Origin: Aralia elata
Taxonomy: Eukaryota; Streptophyta; Magnoliopsida; Apiales; Araliaceae
Length of the DNA stretch: 64,000 nt
Reading direction: 5' to 3'
Assembly (NCBI GenBank): GCA_034770075.1
Contig: CM068385.1
Coordinates: 71,368,479 to 71,432,478 of the forward strand
This document shows positions 1-12,203 of the stretch, piece after piece (within the stretch, counting starts at the first letter, position 1; every line of letters starts with the position of its first letter). The notes beneath the pieces are model-generated. The model worked only from the letters and a program-made list of their open reading frames with translations. It did not search any database and had not been told where the DNA came from. The position numbers and the translations under genes were made by a program.

Positions 1-754
1 AATTATACCTTCAATTGTAGTAAGAACTTGGTGAATTCTTTTAAAATTACAAGCTCTTTCTCAATTCTTTCTTCTCAACTCTCAAATTCTCAAACTCTGC
101 TCTCTCTTTTCTCTCAAACTCTGATGTTCCTCTTCTTTCTTTCTTTCTTTACAACTGACGTAATTTAAAAAAATAAATCTGATAACTTAATAAACAAATA
201 ATAACGTAAAAATCTAATTTAATCCATCAGTTATAAAATTCAAAAAACCATAAGGCTATGTTTGGCAATTACAAATAAAATAATCTATTATTCTAACTAA
301 AGGCTTGTTTGGTAAAACACAAATAAAATAACCCATTATTTCCAAACAAAGATCATAGGGCCTTGTTTGGTAAAACTAAATTAAACACTTTCTCATTTAT
401 TTTAATAAATCATCATAACATATAGTTTTAAATGTCACACTTCTAATTTAATTAAACTTATTATTAAATAAATTCAATTAAACCTTACCAACTCAAATAA
501 TAATTTCATTTAACAAATAACAATAACACCAAATGAATTATATTATTCAAATAAACCTTTTCATCATCTAATTTAATTATTAAATTAAATTAGAATAACA
601 TAACAAATCACACTCAAATTAACATTTAACATTATTAAACTTAACATATACCCATTCCACAAAACTTAATAAATTATTTATTAAACTCAATAAATTAATA
701 AAAATATTTATATAATTCAACAAATATTTTTATTCAATCACAAAAATTGCATTC
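1..754. other. Unassigned AT-rich left flank
   Basis: Very AT-rich DNA with no coding region I can support. The first 150 bases are rich in CTCAAACTCT/TTCTTTCTTT tracts. The stretch from about 400 to 745 is TAAT/AATTA-rich and superficially resembles the AT-rich part of the chromovirus LTRs further right, but I could not align it convincingly. Recognisable reverse transcriptase coding sequence begins abruptly near 755, so the junction is either an old deletion or another insertion that removed the left part of Athila1. Confidence 0.5.
251..385. repeat. Degenerate ~50-60 bp tandem repeat (GCCTTGTTTGGTAAAAC)
   Basis: Three imperfect units begin at about 251, 300 and 359. Each starts with a form of GGC(C)TTGTTTGGTAAAAC, and the first two continue into ACAAATAAAATAA. 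The motif recalls the GGGCCTTGTTTGG ends of some plant MITEs, but I find no matching inverted end or target duplication, so I call only a repeat. Confidence 0.45.
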
Positions 755-2783
755 GTTACAGTTCGTATGGTACTTTCGCTTTTAGGAGGATGTCTTTCGG
801 ATTGTGCAACGCACCAGGGACGTTTCAAAGGTACATGATTGAAATTTTCTCAGATATGGTGGAACGCAATGTGGAAGTTTTCATGGACGATTTTTCAGTA
901 TTTCGGGACTCTTTTGATAGTTTCATAGAAAATCTTGTCATGGTACTGAAAAAGGTGCGTGGAAACTAATTTGGTGCTTAACTGGGAAAAATGTCATTTC
1001 ATGGTGCAAGAAGGGATCATCATCGGTCATAAAGTGTCAGCAAAAGGGTTAGAGGTGGACAAGGCCAAACTCGAGACAATTGAAAACTTACCACCACCAA
1101 CTTCAGTGAAGGGGATTCGTAGTTTTTTGGGACATGCCGGTTTTATCAGAGATTCATTAAGGACTTTTCTAAAATAACGAAGCCATTATGCAGTTTATTA
1201 GAGAAAGACGTCCCATTCAAATTTGACGAGGATTGTTTGTCGGCATTTGAGCTTTTAAAGAAGAAATTGACTACAACACTAGTGATAGTTGCACCAGATT
1301 GGTCAATGTCATTCGAGTTAATGTGTGATGCTAGCGACTATGCAATTGGGACTGTTTTGGGTCAACGCAAAGAAAAGGTCTTTCATGCCATTTATTATGC
1401 TAGCAAAACATTGTCGGATGCCCAACTCAATTATACTACTGAGAAGGAGTTGCTTGCAGCAGTGTATGCATTTGCCAAATTCCGTTTGTACTTAATCGGA
1501 ACTAAAGTGGTAGTGTTCACGGACCATTCAGCGATAAGATATCTGATTTGAAGAAAGATGCGAAGCCGAGGTTAATTAGATAGATACTTATACTCCAGGA
1601 ATTTGACTTGGAAATCCGAGATAGAAAGGGTACAGAAAATCAGGTGGGGGATCATCTATCGAGATTATAAAACAATGAGCATATAAAGGAAGACAAGACT
1701 GTGATTAATGAGTTCTTCCCGGATGAGCAGTTGTTCGTGATCAAAGCAGAAGTTCCATGGTATGCAGATTTTGTCAATTATTTGGTTAGCAATGTATTTC
1801 CTCCAGACTTGACAAGCCAACAAAAGAAAAAGTTTCTACATAACGTGAAGAGGTACATTTGGGATGAGTCGTTGCTGTTCAAGCATTACGCAGATCAAAT
1901 GATACGACGATGTGTTCCGTAAAGTGACATTGAGAGCATCTTACATCATTGTCATGATTCGCTTTATGGAGGACATTACGGGGGTGAAAAGACAGCTGCC
2001 AAGGTGTTACAAGCAGGATTTTTCTGGTCCACGTTGCTTAAAGATGCCCACCAATTCGTTCAGAGATGTGATAGATGTCAAAGGGTGGGAAATATCTCCA
2101 AACATTATGAGATGCCATTGAACACAATTTTAGAAGTTTCCGACCTCCTTCAACAACCTCTACATTCTCTTGGTAGTTGATTATGTCTCTAAATTGGTGG
2201 AAGCCAGTGCTATGTCAACTAATGATGCCAAAGTGGTCTTAAAATTTCTTCAAAAAAACATCTTCACAAAATTTGGCACCCCTAGGGCAATTATTAGTGA
2301 TGAAGGAAGTCACTTCTGCAATAAGTATTTCGCAGCTCTCTTGGCTAAATATGGGGTTAACCACAGAATTGCTACAACTTATCACCCCCAAACCAGTGGT
2401 CAAGCCGAAGTTTCAAATAGGGAAGTGAGGAGAATTTTGGAAAAGATTATCAACCCCACTAGAAAGGATTGGTCAACTAAGTTGGATGACGCGCTTTGGG
2501 CTTACCGGACAGTATACAAGACACCCATTGGCATGTCACCGTATCACCTAGTCTATGGCAAAGCATGCCACCTTCCTGTTGAACTTGAGCACAAAGCATA
2601 TTGGGCCATCAGAAAGCTGAATTTCGATCTCATAGCTGCGGGGGAGAAAAGACTTCTCCAACTTAATAAACTTGATGAATTTCGTCTGCAAGCTTATGAG
2701 AACTCGAAGTTATACAAGGAAAAAGTCAAAAAGTGGCACGATCAGAAAATTGTTGATAGGAAATTTGAGTCGGGACAAGCAGT
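755..2783 (+). pseudogene. Athila1 pol remnant (RT, RNase H, integrase)
   Basis: Degenerate Ty3 polyprotein. In order: the RT stretch RRMSFGLCNAP near 787, the RT catalytic region FMDDFSVF near 880, the RT connection domain to 1180, RNase H with DASDYAIG and TDHSAIRYL (1237-1550), an integrase zinc-binding remnant near 1960-2110, and the integrase core DYVSK...SDEGSHF and HPQTSGQAEVSNRE (2170-2450). Frame breaks occur near 950, 1150, 1550, 1670 and 1920. Around 2125-2150 about 50 bases are missing; they would encode the GIDFMGPF segment with the first catalytic aspartate of integrase. The reading frame is cut at 2783 by copia1 and resumes at 43615. It cannot encode a working polyprotein. Confidence 0.85.
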
Positions 2784-3087
2784 TGAAAGTAGTATGCACA
2801 TAAGCCAATCATATTTGATATGATGTAGCATATACTTTGTAATCTTAGTCATTTATTAATAAAAGAATTGATTTTCTTAAAAGGCATTTTATATTATCTA
2901 CATAGTGCTGTTATATTAAATGTAATAAACCCATAGTTTTGAGCAATGCTTTTAGAATCATGATGGTGATCATGCTAATGAGATCTAAATTCTAGATAGC
3001 TCACAAACTAAAATTGTTCCTAATCGTTGGATTACTAAAAAGGAGATTAGTGAATCCGGATAGATTAGTACATACGTTGCTTGCTCT

Positions 3088-3115
3088 CACTACTACAAAA
3101 CAGTAAAAAGATAAC
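3088..3115 (+). repeat. CACTA left terminal inverted repeat
   Basis: Begins CACTACTACAAAACAGTAAA and pairs with 6388-6415 in reverse complement with one mismatch. Confidence 0.9.
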
Positions 3116-3543
3116 ACTTAATAGACAACATTTTTATAAAAAAACGTTGTGGTTTTTATTTGCACAACGTTTTTTTGATAAAATGTTGTAGATTAATATG
3201 CAAAAACGTTGTGGTTTTAGAAGGTGTAATTTTTGGTTTTAATGTTATAACGTTTTTTAAAAAAACGTTATTTATGTAAAAAAACACAGACGGACAAACA
3301 CAGTAAATTTCGACAAGTTGGTTTTAATGTTATTCACGGAGGCCCAAACAAGGTAAAGTTCGACAACATCCTATCTCCTAAGCAGTGAGACGAAACAAAC
3401 TGAGGAACAAATCTCCCCCCTCCCCCATCTTCCACCGTGCCACTGCCGTCCTCTGCGCCTTCTCAACTCCCCCTCTCCCTCCCGTAGCCGCTCCACCACC
3501 CGAACCCGAATTCAAACCGCCGCACAATGAGGAAGGCGATTAA

Positions 3544-3804
3544 TCTGAGCCGTCGATCTTAATCTCAGATGCGGAGAAACGAATAGTCGTATACCTGACA
3601 AGCCTACGCGTGGTCCGCTCGACCTTCGAGGCCTGCAGAACCGTCCAATCAATCCTACGTGGCTTCCGCGTGACGGTAGACGAACGAGATCTGTCAATGG
3701 AGTTAACCTTCATGGAGGAGCTACAGAGGATCTTTAACATTCACGAAAAGACCAAAGTGACCCTGCCTAGGGTTTTCATCGACGGCAGGTACATTGGTGT
3801 TTGA
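3544..3804 (+). pseudogene. Captured glutaredoxin-domain gene fragment
   Basis: An open frame of 86 codons whose second half reads like the core of the plant glutaredoxin-domain family (related to Arabidopsis At5g39865-type proteins, from family knowledge): EKRIVVYLTSLR, then TFEACRTVQSILRGFRV, VDERDLSME, then VTLPRVFIDGRYIG. The family normally continues with a second conserved half (GGAEE and a cysteine-rich tail). Here it stops at TGA right after GRYIGV, where the sequence switches to a repeat internal to the element. The region is GC-rich and CpG-rich, unlike its AT-rich surroundings, which suits a captured host exon. It has no proper start codon and cannot make a full glutaredoxin. Confidence 0.75.
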
Positions 3805-5045
3805 ATTGAAATACTTTCTATTAAACTCTAGCTCTAATTAGATCAAAATTATTGACTTGGTATCAGTTGCTAAATTATTGGTTCTGGGCTGATCAAAATA
3901 ATTAGCTCTAATTGTAGAATTGGTTGGAATTAAGTGTCCTTTGCCATGCCTCCTCTTCAGGGTTGATATCTGTTTAGGCTTGTGGCAATGTCAGGGGATG
4001 GCCCTTTAAAGGCACAAGGTCAAAAAGGGCACACCTGCGGATGCCTAATCCTGTCGTGCATATATCACACCTTAAGCTTCTGCTTGTTTATCTCAAGTAT
4101 AGTGCAAAATTTGTTTAGTTATGTTTTGTCTAATGGCCACTCATACCAGAAGTGTGTTGTTTTTTTTCCACCACAGATGATAAATAAATACTTGGTTTTT
4201 TGTGCATGATTTTGTAAAACTCCAGCACCGAATTAGAGGGGAAAAATATGGGAATTTTTTAAATTTCTGGTAAGGATTCATAGGATAATTGATGATGTGT
4301 TCTAAAATTATACTATTTTTGTAAAGGAGCAAGTAATTTCAAGTGAATTTATTATTGTTGTGATTGATTTATTTTAATTTGAAGAAATTTTCAGAATAAT
4401 CACATGGCTGATCACACTTTTCCTGGAATTAGAGTCTCCTTCTGGTACAGTTGATTTGTGAATCACCGAAAATGGCCGACATAAAGTTGTGGCTTAGTTG
4501 GACCAGAAAGTCAGTGAACTTAACTTCATTCACAATTCTCATAACCAGTGAATAATTCATCAAATTTTATAGTTTGGGGCTTTTCTCTCTTCCAAAAATC
4601 TACAATGTATGACTTTGTTTTATCTTTATAGCATTTCTGATACAATTATTACTTAACTACCATTTTTTTACGTGGATTGGTTTAATGGATGTTTTGATCT
4701 GGTGCTAGTTTGTGTATAACTGTTTGTGATTGTATTATAATATGATGTTTTTATATCTGGGTTAATTGGATCGCATGTTATAAATATGTGATTAGGTGGG
4801 ACTCGAATTGAATTTGGAGTCGCGATATATAGTAGATGTGGGTTATCTCAGGGTCGAAAGTCGAAACCAATTGCTCTGATGCTATTGATTTTAATCGAAT
4901 CATTAGATTACTTTGCTATTTGAATTGAAACAATTTCTATTAAACTCTAGCTCTAATTAGATCAAAATTATTGACTTGGTATCAGTTCATAAATTATTGG
5001 TTCTGGGCCCCAAAATTATTGACTTGGTATCAGTTGCTAAATTAT
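3800..5045. repeat. Internal direct repeats of the CACTA element
   Basis: A ~90-bp block starting TTTGAATTGAAA and containing AAAATTATTGACTTGGTATC occurs at 3800-3890 and 4919-5008, with a third partial copy at 5010-5045. The first copy abuts the end of the glutaredoxin fragment, so the capture breakpoint coincides with this repeat. Between the copies the DNA is AT-rich with no recognisable gene. Confidence 0.7.
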
Positions 5046-6080
5046 TGACTTAGTATCAGTTAGTGATTTATTCAATCCATGTTTACAACAAAGATCAACA
5101 TACTCATAGAAGTACATTCATGTGGCGAGCTATTACTTTTTCTGGTTGTTATGAGGTGAAAAGAAATTGGCCATTATAACTTACTTTTTCCTGTTGTTAC
5201 TTTTTCTTTGCGTCTCTTCTTTGACCCACTGGGGGGCTCGGAGTTATTTAATTATTTTGTAGTGTCAACTCAGTTGATACTTGGTATTATTCTAATTAGT
5301 GTTCACTAGTTTTAGCTTGGTGGCATTAAGTTTCTTACCTTTTTTTGCATGTGGGTATTGCAGCCTCCTGATTTTGATGGGCAAGAAGTGACAATGAAGC
5401 TTCATCATGAAGGACATTTGGGCAGTTTTGAGGGCTCTTCTGGCAAGTGTAAATTTCAATGATTTATACATCTAAACTGATCATATCATTGTACTACCTT
5501 TTTCAAATTTTTTCTTATAAGTATGGAACCCTGTAACACAAAATATGCCTTGCTTTGCACAAGGAATTAACCAAGGAACATAACACAAACATATGTATTA
5601 TAATGTTAACTACAGTTTGAGTTGTTGTTATTCATTTCACAGATTCAATCCCTTGAAGTTAGCAGCAACTTCCAAACTATAAAGAAACGTCCATAGAGAA
5701 GAGGGGCAGGTTCAAAAGGAAAAGGGACATAAGTTCATTCCCATGATTTTTCTTCTGTAACTGCTTTTACTCGAAAATTTTGTGTATATTGTATAGAGAA
5801 ATACAATAGTTGGTAATAATGAGCAAATGATTTTGTGCACATGCTTAGGTAGTAGCTTAATTTTATGGATAGTTTGGTTTATTTTGTGGATGCATGTAAT
5901 CAAATTCACAATTCAATATAGTAGTAATTTATATTGAAAAGTGAATTTGAGATGCATATATGGATAGTTTCGTATATTTTTTGTGGATGTAGTAATTTGA
6001 AACTGTAAACGAATGGTATTATTGGGATGTATTTTGAATGGTTGATACATTTTGGCAGTTGTTATGGTCGATATTTAAAA
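5046..6080. other. CACTA interior, no identified gene
   Basis: Intron-like AT-rich sequence. A short stretch after a splice-acceptor-like TATTGCAG (about 5364-5462) could be a second captured exon: it reads PPDFDGQEVTMKLHHEGHL and stays open for about 32 codons to TGA. I do not recognise the protein. Confidence 0.35.
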
Positions 6081-6387
6081 GCAGTTGTTATATGCATGTA
6101 TTACAACATTTTTAAGTCACGGTTTAAAAACGTTATATAAATTGGTCTAAATAGATGACACATTCTAAACGTTGTGTAAATGTTTCTAAACGTTGTCTAA
6201 TATATTAAACTACAACGTTTTCAAGTATCCACTAATTTATGGAAAACAAATCTATAACGTTTTTTCCTTAAAAAATGTTCTATAATGTGCCTAACTACAA
6301 AGTTTTAAAATGTTGTATAAGGGTGTCAAATAGATGACACCCTTAACCACGACGTTTTTCTGATAGAAACCACAACGTTGTTTACGC

Positions 6388-6415
6388 GTTATCTATTTAC
6401 TGTTTTGTAGTAGTG
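6388..6415 (-). repeat. CACTA right terminal inverted repeat
   Basis: Ends ...TACTGTTTTGTAGTAGTG, the reverse complement of the left end, followed by target duplication TCT at 6416-6418. Confidence 0.9.
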
Positions 6416-7505
6416 TCTTAAGAAGAGGATGATTGATCTCATAATCATTTGTGTGGAGACACTAAAGCAAGTATGTAGGTGCTTATTGGAGAATAAGTTC
6501 ACTGAACGTGGCTCGCTAAGGAATACCTAATGGAGTTTTACTCGCCTGTCAATAGGAATTCCTCTAGTGATAGTAGTACAAGTGATCCTTGGACTTGAGA
6601 TCATCATAGTATCTTGTGTATGATGAGTTATACTTTGACATGTCCCTTAAGACCTTTAGGGTGTATCAAAGGGTATGATTGGATTTATTAAGTTGTACAT
6701 GGAGATAGGTGAATGATCAATAAAGAATCTACCACGTCTAGTAAAAGATGTGAATGTCCTATGCGATTCGATAAATGACAACTCAATAGTCCTTGGCCAA
6801 GGCATAATGAAATTAGAAAGGAGTTTCTAATTTGCATTATTTAGAGTTGTGCATTTGGGAATCGAAATACATATAATTAAATAAAATAAGACTTGACAGT
6901 AAATCCATGTCTTATATTTAATTGGGATATTATATGGTAGAAGGATTGAATTGTACGGTAACTATTCACTGAAAGGTTCTTTTGTGATTAATGTAGAAAT
7001 CTATATTATCTGGAAAGTCGTTGATCGCTAAGGGGGCTTACCCTTATTGTAGAATAAATATTATTTATTTAAATGAATTAAATACTTTAATTTATTTATT
7101 TAAATAAGATTAGAATTGTTCTAATTGATTTATTCACAACCGGTTTAATATGGAGAACCTAAAGGGTCACACCGCAAAAAGGAGAATATTTATTTAAGAA
7201 GTAAATGACATAATTATAATAATAAGTTAAGTGTATTTAATTTAATCTATGGAGATAGAATAAATTAAATAGCTTAATATTTATTATTTAATATTTTAGA
7301 AATATTAAATATAAATTAATAAGAGGAGTCGTATTATTATTATTACTATTACTATTATTTAATTCCTAATAGGGATTGGGAATTAATTAATAGAAGTACT
7401 CTCTCATGAATTCCTAATTGGATTAGGAGCATAATTAATTAAAGGAGTTTAATTATAATAGAAACCCTAATCCTAAATAGTTTAGGGAAGGGTTATTCCT
7501 ACATC

Positions 7506-7513
7506 TATAAATA
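7506..7513 (+). promoter_or_regulatory. TATA box of copia1 5' LTR
   Basis: TATAAATA lies about 410 bases before the LTR end. The same motif is at 43181-43188 in the 3' LTR and, reversed, at 52929-52936 and 60209-60216 in copia2. Its conservation across copies supports a promoter role. Confidence 0.55.
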
Positions 7514-7918
7514 AGAGGAGTCTTATCATAGATTAGGGTTACACACTCTTGCATTAGATTGTGGAGAGTACTTACAATTTCTATAGAGATAGAAACTAGG
7601 GTTTTGTCAATACCCAACTTCTTGAATAACTATTCTTCCTTGGTGGATCACCTCTAGAGGCCAAACACTTGGGTGGCTAACGTTGATCAAGCAAAGAAAT
7701 TTAGTCGGTGGAATTCAAGGAGAACGCGAAGGAATAGGAGGTGAACTTGTACCCGAGGAAGCACGGATCTACGAGGGTATAATTTTTATCTCTATCTCTT
7801 TTGTTTATATCGTTAATTGAGCACATGGTTTGTATAAAATTTTAAAATCCGATTTTATCGCGCTTCCGCTTTATTTATGTAATTTGATTACATGTTCGCA
7901 TCATATACAAACCTAACA

Positions 7919-7931
7919 GTGGTATCAGAGC
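7919..7931 (+). other. copia1 primer binding site (initiator tRNA-Met)
   Basis: GTGGTATCAGAGC directly follows the LTR end; TGGTATCAGAGC is the usual plant copia primer site complementary to the 3' end of initiator tRNA-Met. Confidence 0.85.
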
Positions 7932-8035
7932 CTAATCTTGTGCTAATTATCGATTTTGATGATTCCATGTGTGTATGGTATGCGATTGGATCGAAATTTT
8001 TGGGCAGAATCCGTTTTTTCTGAATCTGCTACGCG

Positions 8036-8154
8036 GCACAGCTGCGCCAGCTCCAGTTCATTCTGGAGCGCAGCTGCGCCCAAACTCAGAAAGTTGTTTC
8101 TGGGGTTCAGCGCAGCTGCGCCATGTCCCAGTTCATTCTGGGCGCAGCTGCGCT
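8036..8154 (+). repeat. Paired GC palindromes in copia1 leader (GCGCAGCTGCGCC x4)
   Basis: Four 13-bp units at 8036, 8068, 8110 and 8142, spaced 32, 42 and 32 bp. Three contain GCGCAGCTGCGC exactly; the first has GCACAGCTGCGC. The two within-pair spacers each hold a form of CCAGTTCATTCTGG. The cluster is a GC island in AT-rich leader just downstream of the primer site. The same position in copia2 carries four GCGCGGCCGCGCC-type units at identical spacing. Confidence 0.85.
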
Positions 8155-8633
8155 GGACAGCAGAATCCGAAAAATAATTTTTTCTTTCAATTAAAATAAA
8201 TGGTTTATTTAATTGATATAAGTTTAAAATAAAGATGTTTATTTTATCTGGAATAGGATTTCAGATTGCTAAAATTAAAAGAGTTTTAATTTGGATTTTG
8301 TTTTTGATTAAAATAAAGGAGTTTATTTTGTTTCAAAACTAAATATTAGCAAAACTTTTGCCCATTAATTGATATCAATGTATATATGGAATGGTTTTAT
8401 TATTCATGAGATGAATGTTATTTATTGATACATATAGAGATATGTATGATAATAAATAGGGATTGATTATGGACTATTGACCAATGTGTGATTGGATTTA
8501 TTTTAGTGGATGCTTGAATGCATGGGTTTTTTTTTAAATGGGGTCTGCGTGTACCTCGTCTTCTCTAATTTTTTCTTAATGTAAATTCTATCTCCCTCCT
8601 ATGTACTTCCCCTTGACTGCTGATCAAGGTTTT
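8155..8633 (+). other. copia1 leader, proximal part
   Basis: AT-rich untranslated leader with repeated AATAAAGGAGTTTATT-like palindromes, matching 62000-62540 of copia3 and, reversed, 58750-59480 of copia2. It is cut at 8633 by the chromovirus solo LTR and resumes at 25151-25163 and 36892. Confidence 0.7.
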
Positions 8634-11600
8634 TGTGACACCCCCAAATTCGGGTTTCCTAACCTCGAATTCGGTGTTCACGATACTCAACAATAAACAT
8701 ACTTTCTAACTGATGCGGAATAATAAACATACATTGTTTATCGAAATAGTAATAAAGTCTTACAATCATGGTCCCAAAGTTCTTTAACCTTAACTTAAAA
8801 ACATACCCTTAATACAATAAGAGTTCACATAACCAAATAATATTTTTAGATAACTAATGCATAAGCCCTATCAGGCAGCTATTCTTGCACCTTCCCTTTT
8901 CCTTTGTCCCCTTTTGACGTTTCTGCCTTAGCTGAAATAAAGATCATGATATAGCAAGGGTAAGCAACTAGTTTGCTTAGCAAGTTTATACACAAGGGAG
9001 ATATATCATGATTAGAAGGAAGTTTCGCTTTCAATGTTCAACAACAGTATAAGAGTGTGAAGAAACATGAATTAATAATCAACAGTTGAATATTCGAATA
9101 CTTGAATGACAGTTACTGAGTGGTTGAAAATAACCATAGACATTTGCCAAGGTTCTCAGCATTTAAACTGGACCTCTTAATATGTTTTGGTAATCAAGGG
9201 GATCAGCCTTTCATACCCCGTGATTTATGCATAAACACTTAATAAACCAGCATTGATATCATGCCTTAATCAAATTTATCCTTTTCTCAGCCAAGAGTTC
9301 TTACCATAACAATTTAATAAGAACAACTTTTAAAATACCTTTGATTCAACAAATTTAGATATGATTGATCTAGCTGATACAAATAGCATAGATCTATCTC
9401 ATAAACAGTTCATGCTTGAAAGAACTTTAATCTAATTCACAGTTCAATAATAATAGAATAGGAATTCAATTGCACAAGGTGCGAATCTCAATAATCAGTA
9501 TAGATGTGAATAATCAACAATAATTATTCACTAACATGCTTCGAAAATAATAACTCGAGTGTGAGTTAAGGAACTTGCATGTCTGCTCAGCTACAAATAA
9601 TTCTAGCTTTAACTAATTGGCCTTGAAGAACCTAACATTGATAATGTTGATCTATCAATTAGTACTGCGTAGTTGTATATCGACACGCTTACTTATGCTA
9701 TTTATTTAACAATTAAACAAATCACATAGCACACATAAGTTAATAAACTATCATAAACCCTATAAGACACTTAATTGATCTTTAGGTTGATGGTTTAATT
9801 AATTAACAATGTTTCCCTTAAGTGATAAACACTTATTAAACCCTTAAACAATTAATAATAATTGTTCAATTAATTAACATTACTTTTTCTTAAGAAATAA
9901 TTCATTTATTAAACCCTTAAACAATTAATTATAATTGTTCAATTAATGAGTTATTTAAAACTCTCTTTATTTTATTAACTCTATCTTTATTTAATTACTA
10001 TTAAATAGTAATTAATTAATTAACTTTAGTTATTATTATGAAAGGTAATCAATAACTAATTATATTTACTTATTATTTTATTATTAATTAAATTATAATC
10101 GAATTATAAATTTTAATTGTCTTTAATTATTATTTAAGATTAAATAATACTTAATTAGGTTTGTTTATTATTTAAAGTTAATCAAATAATAAATAATTAA
10201 TTAATAAGTATGAATTATTTTTAGTTATTATTTAATAATAACTAATTAGGTTTATTTATTATTTAAAGTTAATCAAATAATAATAATTAATAAGTGAGTA
10301 CTAATTATCTTTAGTTATTATTTAATAATAAATAATAAACTAATTAAGTTTATTTTATTATTTAAAGTTAATCAAATAATAAATAATTAATTAGTAAATA
10401 GGAATTATCTTTAGTTATTATTTAATACTAAATAATAACTAATTAGGTTTATTTATGATTAAAGGTTAATCAAATAATAAATAATTAATTTACAATTCTT
10501 AATTATCCTTAATCATTATTTAATAATAATTAAACAATAATTAATAAATAATATGTTTAGAAAATATAATATTTAATGCGCAAACTTAATTTTGTACATT
10601 TACTAATTTTACAAAATTAATTAATATTGTTTAAAGTATTTAAATTAATTAAAATTAAATCTGGATGGCAATATGGTAAATAAGTTGAAATTCGGACGGA
10701 GGGGCAGCATGGTAATTTCGCGCCTGATCGTCCGCCCGCGCAATGCGCGTGAGGTGTCCCTGCATGGCCGAAACGGCGCCGTTTGGCTGCCGCTGATCAG
10801 AAGGATAAGCTGGCGCGCCATGCGCGACCAACCCTATTTTTTTTAAAAAAAACCAAACGCGCCATGCGCGGCTCTCTCTCTCTCTCTCTCTCCTTGATGC
10901 AGCAGCATACAGGGACTTCTTTAGTATACTCAAACAAGTATAATACCATCAAGCAAGTTGTAAACCTCCAATATAAATTCCAAAAAAAATATCCATGACT
11001 ACAAAAATATTTCTAATATTAAGATAAAATATTTATGACTTAAATCAATATTTTTCACCCATAAATTTTATACTCCAATAAATAATATTACTCCCATGTT
11101 TTAGCATACAAACCCACCAAAACATGTTACAAAAATTTTAAAACCTATATATGCTATCAATAAAGCATACAAGACCAAGATCTCTTCTTATATAGCTTTA
11201 AACCATATTTGATAAACATATTTTTGCCATAACATAGATCTAGCAAGATAAAACTTAGATCTAGCAAAATAAAACTTAGATCTAGCAAAATAAAACTTAG
11301 ACCTATACACGCTTCATTCCTTCCATAAGCATCAACAACAAACATAAAAATATAATCTCAACACAACAACTAAGGTTTGAAGAAATGAAGATCCATACCT
11401 AGATCTTGAACACCACCTCCTCTTTAATTTTCTCAAGATTTGCTCTTGCTTTTTCTTCAAACTCTCACTAACACTCTCTCAAGCTCACAAACTCTCTATA
11501 CTTGGTGAATAATAAATGAACCAACCCCTACTATCATTGGTGAAGGGTCCTATTTATAGGAAAGTAGAGACCATGGGCAAAATAGTCATTAATCATGACT

Positions 11601-12203
11601 AGGCAAGGGCAATTCGATCAATTCATCAATAATAGGAAGCTTCCTAGCAACTTCCTCAAGGGTATTTTAATCATTACCCAACTTCTTTTAAGGTTAAAAT
11701 AGTCTTTTCGCAAAATCTTAATTATCCATTAGTTATTAACCATTCTTCATTGGTTATTAGACATTGGTTATTATCTTGCCATAATTACATTGTTTAAACA
11801 CAATGGTTATTATCCCGCCTAATTACATTGGTTATTAACCACTTGGATATACAATGGTTATTGCTCCTTCATAATTACCTTGGTTATTAACCACTCTTGG
11901 CCATTTTAGCCATTACACACCAATTCCTACATTTGACTCACATATGGTTATTTCTTAACCATAGTTATATCATACCTGCTGTAATGTCCGTGAATTTTGA
12001 ACGTCCTTATTAATTAAATCTAATTTAATTCAATGAGTTAACGTTGTGTTCTATTTAAACCAGCTTGGGTTAATTGGTGGGAGATGTATAAGATGTGTCT
12101 ATACTCGTGTTGGCCGGTATGATATAACTATGGTTAAGAGATAACCATAGGTGAGTCAAGTGTAGGAATTGGTGGGTAATGACTAAAATGGCCAAGAGTG
12201 GTT

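Larger units (their letters stand above)
3088..6415. mobile_element. Non-autonomous CACTA (En/Spm-type) transposon with captured sequence
   Basis: A 3,328-bp element with CACTACTACAAAACAGTAAA at the left end and its reverse complement at the right end, giving terminal inverted repeats of about 28 bp with one mismatch. A 3-bp duplication TCT flanks it (3085-3087 and 6416-6418); the 3' LTR shows the empty site GCTTGCTCTTAAGAAG. Subterminal regions (3120-3270 and 6080-6390) are full of AACGTTGT/ACAACGTT repeats in both orientations, typical of CACTA transposase-binding zones. I see no transposase coding, so it would need one in trans. The interior carries a glutaredoxin-like fragment and intron-like AT-rich DNA. 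Confidence 0.9.
2784..7918 (+). repeat. 5' LTR of copia1 (split by CACTA)
   Basis: About 1.8 kb of LTR once the 3,331 bp of CACTA element plus target duplication are removed. It starts TGAAAGTAGTATGC and ends CCTAACA. It matches the 3' LTR at 41786-43609 closely, with scattered substitutions. Near 7815 it lacks about 17 bases that the 3' LTR has between two ATGG copies. Confidence 0.9.

Noticed and set aside
251..385. MITE ends suggested by GGCCTTGTTTGG
   Set aside because: No inverted partner or target duplication; the copies are in tandem.
3982..4209. Possible gene in the CACTA interior
   Set aside because: Low-complexity hydrophobic translation, no match I recognise and no splice context; left as non-coding interior.
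7956..8199. Two overlapping open frames in the copia1 leader
   Set aside because: Translation of the palindrome array; the array is homologous to copia2 at the DNA level but not kept as one frame.
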